Below are positions 8,901-16,209 of a stretch of DNA of 64,000 bases, one piece after another; position 1 is the stretch's first letter, and each line of letters begins with the position of its first letter. The stretch is taken from contig NZ_LOJP01000001.1 in the NCBI RefSeq assembly GCF_001553785.1, positions 3,090,680 through 3,154,679 on the forward strand. The letters run 5' to 3'. The DNA comes from Actinoplanes sp. TFC3. GTDB lineage: Bacteria; Actinomycetota; Actinomycetes; Mycobacteriales; Micromonosporaceae. The notes under the pieces were generated by a model that worked only from the letters and a program-made list of their open reading frames with translations, was not told where the DNA came from and did not search any database. The position numbers were made by a program, and so were the translations under genes.

Positions 8901-9551
8901 ATGGACGCGAGCGATACGAGCACCACCCCGTCGGACAACCTGTGGCTGCGCAAGATTGCGGAGAACCCGGGCCACTCCCAGTGGTACATCGACCGGTTCC
9001 GCAAGCTGGCCGCCGACGGCGCCGACCTGGGCGGTGAGGCGCGGCTGATCGACACCCTGGTCCCGCGCGGAGCCCGCATCCTCGACGCCGGTTGCGGCAC
9101 CGGACGCGTGGGCGGGCTCTTGCTCGACGCCGGCCACGACGTCGTCGGTGTCGACCTCGACGCGGCGCTGATCGAGGAGGCGCGGACCCAGCACCCCGCA
9201 GGCACGTGGCTGGCCGGGGACCTGTCCGAGGTGGACCTCACGGATGAACCGGACGAGGCGGGCGCGGCGGGCAAGGCGTTCGATGCGGTGGTGTGCGCGG
9301 GCAACGTGATGACGTTCGCGGCGCCGGCGTCCCGGGTGGAGATTCTGCGGCGCCTCGGCCTGCACCTGGCGCCCGGCGGGCGGGCCGTGATCGGGTTCGG
9401 TGCCGGTCGCGGATACCCGTTCGACGAGTTCCTGGTCGATGCCGAGGCCGCCGGGCTGGCGCCCGATCTGCTGCTGAGCTCGTGGGATCTGCGGCCCTTC
9501 CAGCCGTCTGCGGACTTCATCGTGGCGCTGCTGACGCCAGAGGTGCGATAG
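8901..9551 (+). CDS. Class I SAM-dependent methyltransferase
   Basis: A 216-residue methyltransferase with motif I in RILDAGCGTGRVGGLLLDAG, the acidic motif II end (VVGVDLD), DAVVCAGNVMTFAA as motif IV and LAPGGRAVIGFGAGRG as the post-motif strand. Substrate is not predictable; the compact domain without an extra recognition module fits small-molecule methylation. ATG 8901 is preferred over the in-frame ATG at 8883 because a GGAGG lies eight bases before it. It stands alone between a sulfur-type oxidoreductase and a convergent ATP-grasp gene. Confidence 0.85.
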   Translation: MDASDTSTTPSDNLWLRKIAENPGHSQWYIDRFRKLAADGADLGGEARLIDTLVPRGARILDAGCGTGRVGGLLLDAGHDVVGVDLDAALIEEARTQHPAGTWLAGDLSEVDLTDEPDEAGAAGKAFDAVVCAGNVMTFAAPASRVEILRRLGLHLAPGGRAVIGFGAGRGYPFDEFLVDAEAAGLAPDLLLSSWDLRPFQPSADFIVALLTPEVR

Positions 9552-9624
9552 TCGGCGAGGCGCGAGGGCGGCCCGAGGGCGCTTCAGCGGCTCAAATAGT
9601 GGTTGGCCTGGGCGTTGAACAGTC

Positions 9625-9656
9625 GGTCATCGGGTCATCGGGTCATCGGGTCATCG
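9625..9656. repeat. Four perfect tandem copies of an 8-bp unit
   Basis: GGTCATCG is repeated four times without mismatch in the 163-bp gap between the convergent methyltransferase and ATP-grasp genes. It is a candidate variable-number locus. No protein seems to use it. Confidence 0.95.
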
Positions 9657-9714
9657 GTGTGCGGCAGCGACGGGGTGCAGAACGAGAAGGGCAAGCTGCC
9701 CGGCAAGACGGTGA

Positions 9715-10569
9715 TCATGGTCGGCTGAGCAGCGAGATCAGGCCGGTCGCGGGGGAGGGGCAATCGCTCACCTGGCCGTCGCCGATCTCGACCAGGCGCC
9801 ATCGGCCGTCGGTGTGCTGGACCAGGTCGGCGGTGATGAACGGCAGACCCAGGCGGGGAATCAAGCCGGCGATCGCGGAGGTGTCGGGCGACGGCGTCTC
9901 GCCGGGAGTGTCGGGGTGGGCGGTCACCAGCCGGCACTCGCCGTCGATCCACCAGGTGCGGGCTTCGGCGCCGGTGAACGTCTCGAAGCGGCGCAGGACG
10001 AAACCGCCGGTGAAGTCGTCTCCGCGGAGGGACCGCAGCGTGCTCGCCACTTGCCAGGCCGCGTCCGGATCGGCCACCTCCGCGATGTAGGCGGCGGTGT
10101 CCCAGTGGTGCTTCTCGGACTTGGTGTAGTCGCGCAGCACAGCCGGTCCGGAGCCGAGGCGAGCGCAGGCTGCCGTGAACTCAGCGGTGCCGGCGCCGAC
10201 CGTCCACACGGTTTCCGGCGTCACGCCTGCCATGACCGGGTACCAGCCGGGCAGCTCGTGGGCCTGGCGGTACTGCTCGGCGCTGGTCCGCAACGTCACT
10301 CCGCGGGCCTGCAACGCTGAGGCCATGGCCGCGTAGTGCTCGCTGCGCAGCATCCAGCCGCGGTAGACCGCGTCGTTGCCGGCGATAACCCGGGCGACCG
10401 CGTCGTTGCCGGTGGAAACCCGGGCGACCGCGGCGGCGGCATCGCGCCCGGCGGCCAGGGCGTCGTGGTCGATCACGGCGAACGCTGTCGCCGCTGCAGC
10501 CTCCTCCGCGAAGTGCGGGTCGGGCCGCCGCGGCAGCAGCGGGTCGCCAGGAACCAGAAGCAAAGTCAC
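9715..10569 (-). CDS. ATP-grasp domain protein (DUF4343-like)
   Basis: The 284-residue protein has a variable N-terminal half and a C-terminal ATP-grasp-like half: SGPAVLRDYTKSEKHHWDTA supplies a nucleotide-binding Lys, FTGGFVLRRFETFTGAEART the hinge, and LPFITADLVQHTDGRWRLVE with EIGDGQVSD the metal-binding end. ATP-grasp enzymes ligate a carboxylate to an amine or thiol. Residues about 49-68 contain a duplicated ten-residue block (ARVSTGNDAV / ARVIAGNDAV) produced by a 30-bp DNA repeat. Its GTG start overlaps the stop of the MFS gene, so it is the second gene of a two-gene unit: exporter plus possible ligase. Confidence 0.75.
   Translation of the reverse strand: MTLLLVPGDPLLPRRPDPHFAEEAAAATAFAVIDHDALAAGRDAAAAVARVSTGNDAVARVIAGNDAVYRGWMLRSEHYAAMASALQARGVTLRTSAEQYRQAHELPGWYPVMAGVTPETVWTVGAGTAEFTAACARLGSGPAVLRDYTKSEKHHWDTAAYIAEVADPDAAWQVASTLRSLRGDDFTGGFVLRRFETFTGAEARTWWIDGECRLVTAHPDTPGETPSPDTSAIAGLIPRLGLPFITADLVQHTDGRWRLVEIGDGQVSDCPSPATGLISLLSRP
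10366..10425. repeat. 30-bp tandem duplication inside the ATP-grasp gene
   Basis: Two consecutive 30-bp units with a few differences, starting GACCGCGTCGTTGCCGG on the plus strand, followed by the first bases of a third. Because 30 is a multiple of three the frame is kept and ten residues are duplicated. Confidence 0.9.
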
Positions 10570-12101
10570 GCCCGGGATTCTGCCCCAACCGAGGAGGAGA
10601 CCGTCCCCGGGGAGGAGGCCGCCCCCGACGAGGACCCCCGGGAAGAAGCGGAAGGCGAGCCGGAGGAAGAATCCCGCCGGCCAGCCACGACGTCACCGAC
10701 AGCGGCGATCAGAGCGACCACCACAAACGCGATGGTCAGGAACAACGCCGTCCGGAAGGCCAGAGACCAGCTTCCCCCGTTGGCAGCCAGCCGGTTGAAG
10801 AACACCGACCCGACCACGGCGATCCCCACCGCCGTACCGATCCGCTGCCCTGTCTGCAGCACCGCCCCCGCACTGCCCGCACGCCGGACGGGGACCTCGG
10901 ACAGGGTGAGGTTCTGGTTGGGGCTGATCACCAGGCCGCTGCCGATGCCCGCGACCAGCAGCGGGCCCGCCGCCGCCCAGCCGGCGTTGTGACCCGGCAC
11001 GAAGTGCAGCGCGACCAGGGTGGCGGCCAGGCCGGCCAGCACCAGCACCAGGCCGGCCACGACGAGTTGGCGGCCGAAGCGGTTGACGATGCGGCCTCCC
11101 ACGGCTGCCGAGGCGGCTGAACCCAAGGCGAACGGGGTCAGCGACAGGCCGGCGGCCAGGGCGCTGTAGTGCAGGCCGCTCTGCAGGTACAGGGTGTAGA
11201 TGAAGAAGATGGTGGTGAAGCCGGCGAAGTACAGCATGCCGGTCAGCGCGCCCAGGCCGTACGAGCGCAGCTTGAAGAGCTTGAGTTCGACGACCGGGAC
11301 GTGACCGCGGGCCTCGAAGCGGCGTTCCCAGACCAGGAACGCCGCCAGCACGGCCACGGCAGCCACGCTGAGCAGCCACTTCAGCGGGGTGTGCCATTCG
11401 CGTTCCTGGACCAGCGGCAGCAGGAACAACAGCACCCCGGCACCCAGCAGCACCACACCGACCGGATCGAGACTCTCGCGCGCATCATCGGAGCGCGAAG
11501 CAGAGCGGGAATCCGATTCGGAGGAGCGGGACGACGCGGGGCCGGGGATCCACATGCGGCCCAGGATGAGCGCGGCGATGCCGATCGGGACGTTGATGAA
11601 GAAGATCCAGCGCCAGCCCTGTTCCGCTCCGAGGAGCTGGATGAGCAGGCCGCCGAGCAGCGGGCCGACGGCGGTGGAGATGCCGACCGTGGCGCCGAAC
11701 AGGCCGAACGGGCGGCCGCGTTCCTCGGGCTTGAACAGTTGCTGGATCAGCCCGGATACCTGGGGGCTGACCACGCCGGCCGCGGCGCCCTGGACGAGGC
11801 GGGCCACGACCAGGAACAGCGGGCCGGTGGCGAAACCGGCGGCGGCGCTGGACAGCACGAACACGGCCAGGCCGGCCAGGAAGACGGTGCGGCGGCCACG
11901 GGCGTCGCCGAAGCGGCCGGACGGCACCAGCATCAGCCCGAAGGTCAGCGCGTAGCCGGACAGGACCCATTGCAGTTCGCCGGAGCTGAGCTTCAAGTCG
12001 GCTTGGATACTCGGGATGGCGACGTTGACGATGCTCACGTCGAGCAGGGTCATGAAGCCGGCCACCAGGGCGACGGTCATCGCCTTCCAACGGTTGGTCA
12101 C
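10566..12101 (-). CDS. MFS drug-efflux transporter, DHA2 (14-TM) family
   Basis: A 511-residue transporter of the EmrB/QacA family. The first membrane segment has VALVAGFMTLLDVSIVNVAI (the DHA2 motif D1 region), followed by SGYALTFGLMLVPSGRFGDA with the motif A Gly-Asp, and LGGLLIQLLGAEQGWRWIFF as motif C with the usual WRWIFFINVPIG ending. Fourteen segments can be counted, and a serine-rich hydrophilic tail of about 40 residues follows the last. It likely exports amphiphilic compounds by proton antiport. The start is GTG 12101. It is coupled to the downstream ATP-grasp gene by a GTGA overlap; no dedicated regulator adjoins. Confidence 0.92.
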   Translation of the reverse strand: MTNRWKAMTVALVAGFMTLLDVSIVNVAIPSIQADLKLSSGELQWVLSGYALTFGLMLVPSGRFGDARGRRTVFLAGLAVFVLSSAAAGFATGPLFLVVARLVQGAAAGVVSPQVSGLIQQLFKPEERGRPFGLFGATVGISTAVGPLLGGLLIQLLGAEQGWRWIFFINVPIGIAALILGRMWIPGPASSRSSESDSRSASRSDDARESLDPVGVVLLGAGVLLFLLPLVQEREWHTPLKWLLSVAAVAVLAAFLVWERRFEARGHVPVVELKLFKLRSYGLGALTGMLYFAGFTTIFFIYTLYLQSGLHYSALAAGLSLTPFALGSAASAAVGGRIVNRFGRQLVVAGLVLVLAGLAATLVALHFVPGHNAGWAAAGPLLVAGIGSGLVISPNQNLTLSEVPVRRAGSAGAVLQTGQRIGTAVGIAVVGSVFFNRLAANGGSWSLAFRTALFLTIAFVVVALIAAVGDVVAGRRDSSSGSPSASSRGSSSGAASSPGTVSSSVGAESRA

Positions 12102-12140
12102 CGGCCGGTGGTTCCCCAGCCGGCCGGCGAAAAACCGTGA

Positions 12141-14009
12141 CTAGCGGAACAGCCGCAGATCAGCGACGCTCCACCAGTTGCTGCTGCTACCGGTGTTGGT
12201 GACCTTCAAGTACCGTGCCCGGGTGTCCCGGAAAGAAACGGTCGTCAGCTGACCGCGCCCGGTGAAGCTGCCCAGCGAGCGCCAATGCTGGCCGTCCGAA
12301 GAAGCCGCAAGATCGAAAGACCGCGCGTAATCGCCGAGATTGTCCCCGCTGTCCAGCGCGACCCGGCTGAAGCGGACCATGCGCCCGAGGTCGGCGGTGA
12401 AGCTCTGCCCCGGCGTCTGGGCGGCGCCGCTCGACCATCGCGTCGAGCCGTCACCGTCGAGCACGGGGTCGCTTGAGGTCAGGGCAATGGCGGAAGGACC
12501 GGACAGAGAAGCGTTCCACGTGTACGTAGCCAGCGCACCACCCGGCAACGTGTACTCGAACCGGCGCGAACCCACGGCCACCGCGAAGGAGCGGGGCTCG
12601 TCGTTCTCGTTGTGCACGATCAGCGCGGTCGAGCCGTCCGGGTTGCGGAACGCCACGTCCATGAGCTGACCGTTCCAACCGGTTGTGCCGTACGACGTGC
12701 TCGCGATCCGGACTGCTCCGGGCTTCACGAACTTGGACAGGTGCCCGATCGTGTAGTACTCGGCGTCGCGGGTGACGCTGCCGTCGGCCTGCAGCGTGAG
12801 CAGCCCGGTGCAGGTGTCACAGCCGCCCAGGTGCGGGCCGCCGGTGCTGTCCAGCGCGATGTTCCAGTTGACCACCGACTTGGCCCAGTTGCGGGTGGTG
12901 CCGATCGCCAGCGTACGGGCGTGCCAGGTCAGCGTGCCCCGGAAGACCTGCTCGGGGGTGTCGGTGGCGCCGTGCGAGCCGGAGCACTCGGTGAACCAGA
13001 TGCCCTTGGCCGGGTACGCGTTGTGCAGGGCGGTCTGCGCGCTGGGATCGCCGGAGTAGCAGTGGTACGCGGTGCCGGCCAGCCACTTACCGGCCGGGGA
13101 GTCCAGCAGCCGGTACGGGTAGTCGGTCTCCGGGTCCTCGCCGGGTGGGGTGGTGGCGACGTCGCCGGGGTGCGTGGTCCAGTTGTGGTCGTACCCCAGA
13201 ATCTTGGTCCGGGGTGAGGCCTTTTTCAGCAGTGGCCCGAGCGCCTCGATGACCTTGGCCTCCTGCGGCACGGGCAGGGCGGTGCCGGGGTACCCGCCAT
13301 CGTGGCGGTTCTGCGGCTCGTTCTGCACGGTCAGGAAGTCGATCGGCACGCCGGCCCTGGCGTAGGCCTGCACGTACTTGACCAGGTAGCGGGCGTACGC
13401 GTCGTAGATCTTGGGGTCGTCCTTGAGGTGCCCGCCGATCAGCGAGTCGCTGGTCTTCATCCAGGCCGGCGCGCTCCACGGCGTACCCATGATGCTCAGG
13501 CGCGGGTTGAGCTGCTTCGCGCGGCGCAGCAGCGGCAGGATCTGCGCCTGGTCGTGCGCGATGCTGAAGTGGCGCAGCGCGAAGTCGGTCTGCCCGGCCG
13601 GCACGTCGTCGTAGCTGTAGTGCTGGGTGGCGGCGGTGAAGTCCGAGGAGCCGACCGGCTGGCGCAGGAAGCTGACGCCGATGCCCTCGCGCGGGTCGAA
13701 CAGGGAGCGCAACGCGGCGTCGCGCTGGGCCGGGGTCAGCCGGTAGAGCACCGCGGCGGCGGAGTCGGTCAGCGAGGCGCCGAAGCCGTCCATGCGCTGA
13801 TACCGGGTGCCGGGGTCGACGGTGATGGTGGTCAGGGCGCTGTCGCCGCGCTCGAAGGACACGGGGGCGCGCTGGTGCAGGGTCTCGGCGCGGTCGGGGG
13901 TGGTCACCCAGACCGAGACAGACGGTACGTGCTCCCGGTGCGCTTGCGCCGGTGTGCCACCGGCCAGCAGGAGTATGGCGGCGGTGACCGCCGCGCCGGT
14001 ACGTCGCAT
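12141..14009 (-). CDS. Secreted GH30 glycosidase with discoidin (F5/8) domain
   Basis: The 622-residue precursor starts MRRTGAAVTAA and has a signal peptide ending near PAQA. The GH30 barrel follows: RMDGFGASLTDSAA, the acid/base Glu about residue 231 in FLTVQNEPQNR, and the nucleophile Glu about residue 341 in IWFTECSGSHG. A beta-sandwich (HNENDEPRSFAVAVGSRRFE) is typical of GH30. The last 130 residues form a discoidin-like carbohydrate-binding domain (ALDSGDNLGDYARSFDLAAS, ARYLKVTNTGSSSNWWSVAD). GH30 enzymes include beta-glucosidases and endo-beta-1,6-glucanases; a secreted beta-glucan-degrading role, perhaps against fungal walls, is likely. It is divergent from a LacI regulator across a 108-bp region with repeated motifs. 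Confidence 0.93.
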   Translation of the reverse strand: MRRTGAAVTAAILLLAGGTPAQAHREHVPSVSVWVTTPDRAETLHQRAPVSFERGDSALTTITVDPGTRYQRMDGFGASLTDSAAAVLYRLTPAQRDAALRSLFDPREGIGVSFLRQPVGSSDFTAATQHYSYDDVPAGQTDFALRHFSIAHDQAQILPLLRRAKQLNPRLSIMGTPWSAPAWMKTSDSLIGGHLKDDPKIYDAYARYLVKYVQAYARAGVPIDFLTVQNEPQNRHDGGYPGTALPVPQEAKVIEALGPLLKKASPRTKILGYDHNWTTHPGDVATTPPGEDPETDYPYRLLDSPAGKWLAGTAYHCYSGDPSAQTALHNAYPAKGIWFTECSGSHGATDTPEQVFRGTLTWHARTLAIGTTRNWAKSVVNWNIALDSTGGPHLGGCDTCTGLLTLQADGSVTRDAEYYTIGHLSKFVKPGAVRIASTSYGTTGWNGQLMDVAFRNPDGSTALIVHNENDEPRSFAVAVGSRRFEYTLPGGALATYTWNASLSGPSAIALTSSDPVLDGDGSTRWSSGAAQTPGQSFTADLGRMVRFSRVALDSGDNLGDYARSFDLAASSDGQHWRSLGSFTGRGQLTTVSFRDTRARYLKVTNTGSSSNWWSVADLRLFR

Positions 14010-14117
14010 GGCAACTCCCTCTGTAACAAATGAAACAACACATCTCGAAGCCATCGTCAGGAAACAATCAGGAAACGCCGCTGTCAACCCACCAAGCGGT
14101 TAGTTAGGCTGGAACCT
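14010..14117. promoter_or_regulatory. Divergent promoter region with repeated GAAACAA/GTAACAA motifs
   Basis: Between the GH30 and LacI start codons lie TGTAACAAATGAAACAA (about 14022-14038), the direct repeat TCAGGAAACAATCAGGAAAC (about 14054-14073) and, running into the LacI start, GTGAAACAAGGCGATGTAAC. The shared (T/G)GAAACAA and GTAACAAA words are AT-rich for this genome and are candidate operators for the adjacent LacI protein. They do not look like the CGCTC-centred palindrome of many LacI regulators. Confidence 0.5.
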
Positions 14118-15149
14118 GTGAAACAAGGCGATGTAACAAAGCCCGCGCGCGGCACCGTCCGCGATGTCGCCGCGGCTACCGGCGTGTCCATCGCGACGGT
14201 GTCGAGGGTGCTCAACGGGCGCGGCAACGTGGCCCAGCAGACCCGGGAGGTCGTCGAGCGCGCCCTCATGCAGCTCGGCGGCACCGGGCCCCGCCCGCGC
14301 GGCAGCGTGCGGCCGACCGGCGGGCCGGTGTTCGTGCGCTGCCCCTACCTGCTCACCGACTACTTCGGGGTGATCGTGTCGGCCATCGCCGAGGCGCTCG
14401 ACCTGCACGGGCGGGCCCTGGTGCTCAACGCCGGCGAGGCCGCCCAGCAGACGCCGGTGCTCACCCGCCTGCCGCACCGCCCCGGGCTGGCCGGTGCGGT
14501 GCTGATCCTGCCGCCCGAACCCGCCGAGGAGCTCGCCGCGCTGCGCCTGCGGCAGTTCCCCTTCGTGATCGTCGATCCGCGTGTGCCCCCGCCGCGTGAC
14601 ACCCTGGCAGTGTCCGCCGCCCACACCGCCGGGGCCCGCGCGCTGACCACCCACCTGACCGGTCTCGGGCACCGGCGCATCGGCGTGGTCGCCGGCCCGG
14701 ACGAGTGGCTGGCCAGCGACGCGCGCCTGGCCGGGCACACCACCGCGCTCGCCGCCGCCGGGGTGCTGCCCGATCCCGCGCTGGTCCGCCACGTCGAGCC
14801 CACCGTTGCCTGGGGGCACCGGGCCGCAGGGGAGATGCTCGACCTTCCCGACCCGCCCACCGCGATCGTCGGGTTCAACGACAAGGCGGCGGTCGGGGCG
14901 CTGCAGGCGGCCGCCGAACGGGGTCTGCGCGTACCCGATGATCTGTCGGTGGCCGGGTTCGACGACATCGACCTCAGCCGCGCCACCCGGCCCATGCTCA
15001 CCACCGTGCGCCAGCCGCTGGCCGAGCTCGGGCGCATGGCCGTGTCGCTGCTGGTGCGGGTGCTGGAACGCCACGAGCTGGAGGCGCTGCACGTGGAGCT
15101 GGCCACCGAACTGGTGGTGCGCGAATCCACGGGTAGGGTGCGGCCATGA
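14118..15149 (+). CDS. LacI-family transcriptional regulator
   Basis: A 343-residue repressor. The N-terminal helix-turn-helix reads TVRDVAAATGVSIATVSRVL followed by NGRGNV, then a periplasmic-binding-protein-like effector domain ending SVAGFDDIDLSRATRPMLTT and ELVVRESTGRVRP. Its hinge (GTGPRPRGSVRP) is unusually Pro/Arg-rich and lacks the common LARSL hinge helix. Translation starts at GTG 14118. It faces the GH30 gene and is translationally coupled (ATGA) to the Gfo/Idh/MocA dehydrogenase, so it most likely controls use of the sugar released by the GH30 enzyme. Confidence 0.92.
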   Translation: MKQGDVTKPARGTVRDVAAATGVSIATVSRVLNGRGNVAQQTREVVERALMQLGGTGPRPRGSVRPTGGPVFVRCPYLLTDYFGVIVSAIAEALDLHGRALVLNAGEAAQQTPVLTRLPHRPGLAGAVLILPPEPAEELAALRLRQFPFVIVDPRVPPPRDTLAVSAAHTAGARALTTHLTGLGHRRIGVVAGPDEWLASDARLAGHTTALAAAGVLPDPALVRHVEPTVAWGHRAAGEMLDLPDPPTAIVGFNDKAAVGALQAAAERGLRVPDDLSVAGFDDIDLSRATRPMLTTVRQPLAELGRMAVSLLVRVLERHELEALHVELATELVVRESTGRVRP

Positions 15150-16204
15150 CGACGTTCGCGACGGTGGGCGCCGGCTGGCGCGCACAGATGTTCTGGGACA
15201 TCGCAAGCAAGCTCGACGGGCTGGACTGTGTGGGCGCTGTCGTGCGCAGCCCGCGGCAGCTCAGCGTGCCCGCGTTCGGCTCGCTGGCCGAGTGCGCCGA
15301 GCAGGCCCGGCCCGGCTTCATCGTCACCGCGGTGCCCTGGGACGCCAACCCGGGCGTGATCATCGAGGCGGTCGAGCGGGGGTTGAGCGTGCTGGCCGAG
15401 ACGCCCCCGGCCGCCGGCGCCGCCGGGCTGCACGAGCTGTGGGCGGCCGTCGGCGACTCCGGCCACGTCCAGGTCGCCGAGCAGTATCTGCTGGTACCCG
15501 CGCATGCCGCCCGCCTCGCCGCGGTGCGCGCCGGGCTGATCGGCACCCCCACCCAGGTGCAGGTGTCGTCCACGCACCTGTACCACGCGGTCTCGCTGAT
15601 CAGGGGTTTTCTGCAGAGCCCCGGCGAGGAAGTGACCGTGCGGGCCTCGCGCACCACGGCGCCGCTGGTCAACCCGCTGACCCGGGACGGCTGGACCGGC
15701 GACGCGCAGCCGCACCCCGCGGCCACGATCATCGCCACGCTCGACTTCGGTGAGGGCCGCTCCGGGCTCTACGACTTCACCGACAACCAGTGGCACAACC
15801 AGCTGCGTTTCCGGCGGCTGCTGGTGCGCGGCACGCACGGCGAGCTACGCGACGACGAAGTGGTCCGGCTGACCGCTCCGCGGACCATCGTGCGCAGCCC
15901 GCTGGTCCGCCGCCAGACCGGCTACGACCTGGACCTCGACGGCTTCGACACCGACACGATCACGCTCGGCGACCAGGTGCTGTTCCGCAACCCGTACCCG
16001 GGCCGGCGCTTCAACGACGAGGAAATCGCCATCGCCACACTGCTGGAGGCCACCGCGGCGTGGACGCGCGGGGACGGCCCGGCACCGTACCCGCTGGCCG
16101 AGGGCATCCGCGACCATCTGATCGCGCTGGCCATCGAGCAGGCAGCCGACACCGACCGGCCGGTGACCACTTCTCTCAAGATTGGCCGGGCCACGCCGAT
16201 CTGA
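15146..16204 (+). CDS. Gfo/Idh/MocA-family oxidoreductase
   Basis: A 352-residue NAD(P)-dependent dehydrogenase. The Rossmann start is FATVGAGWRAQMFWDIASKL (a GxGxR variant). The second strand, ending FIVTAVPWDANPGVIIEAVE, and VLAETPPAAG (in place of the usual EKP, the catalytic Lys position being altered) complete the N-terminal domain. The C-terminal alpha/beta domain includes YDFTDNQWHNQLRFRRLLVR. Family members oxidise sugar or cyclitol hydroxyls. The missing Lys in the EKP motif (here AETPP) makes the chemistry uncertain. The ATG overlaps the LacI stop, placing it in a regulator-dehydrogenase operon probably serving the GH30 product. Confidence 0.85.
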   Translation: MTTFATVGAGWRAQMFWDIASKLDGLDCVGAVVRSPRQLSVPAFGSLAECAEQARPGFIVTAVPWDANPGVIIEAVERGLSVLAETPPAAGAAGLHELWAAVGDSGHVQVAEQYLLVPAHAARLAAVRAGLIGTPTQVQVSSTHLYHAVSLIRGFLQSPGEEVTVRASRTTAPLVNPLTRDGWTGDAQPHPAATIIATLDFGEGRSGLYDFTDNQWHNQLRFRRLLVRGTHGELRDDEVVRLTAPRTIVRSPLVRRQTGYDLDLDGFDTDTITLGDQVLFRNPYPGRRFNDEEIAIATLLEATAAWTRGDGPAPYPLAEGIRDHLIALAIEQAADTDRPVTTSLKIGRATPI

Positions 16205-16209
16205 GGCTT

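Noticed and set aside
9625..9656. Possible CRISPR array
   Set aside because: The units are 8 bp with no spacers; this is a simple tandem repeat, and no cas genes are present.
9655..9726. Plus-strand stretch ending GVQNEKGKLPGKTVIMVG then a stop
   Set aside because: It looks like the tail of a protein but is only about 20 residues with no family; kept out as unsupported.
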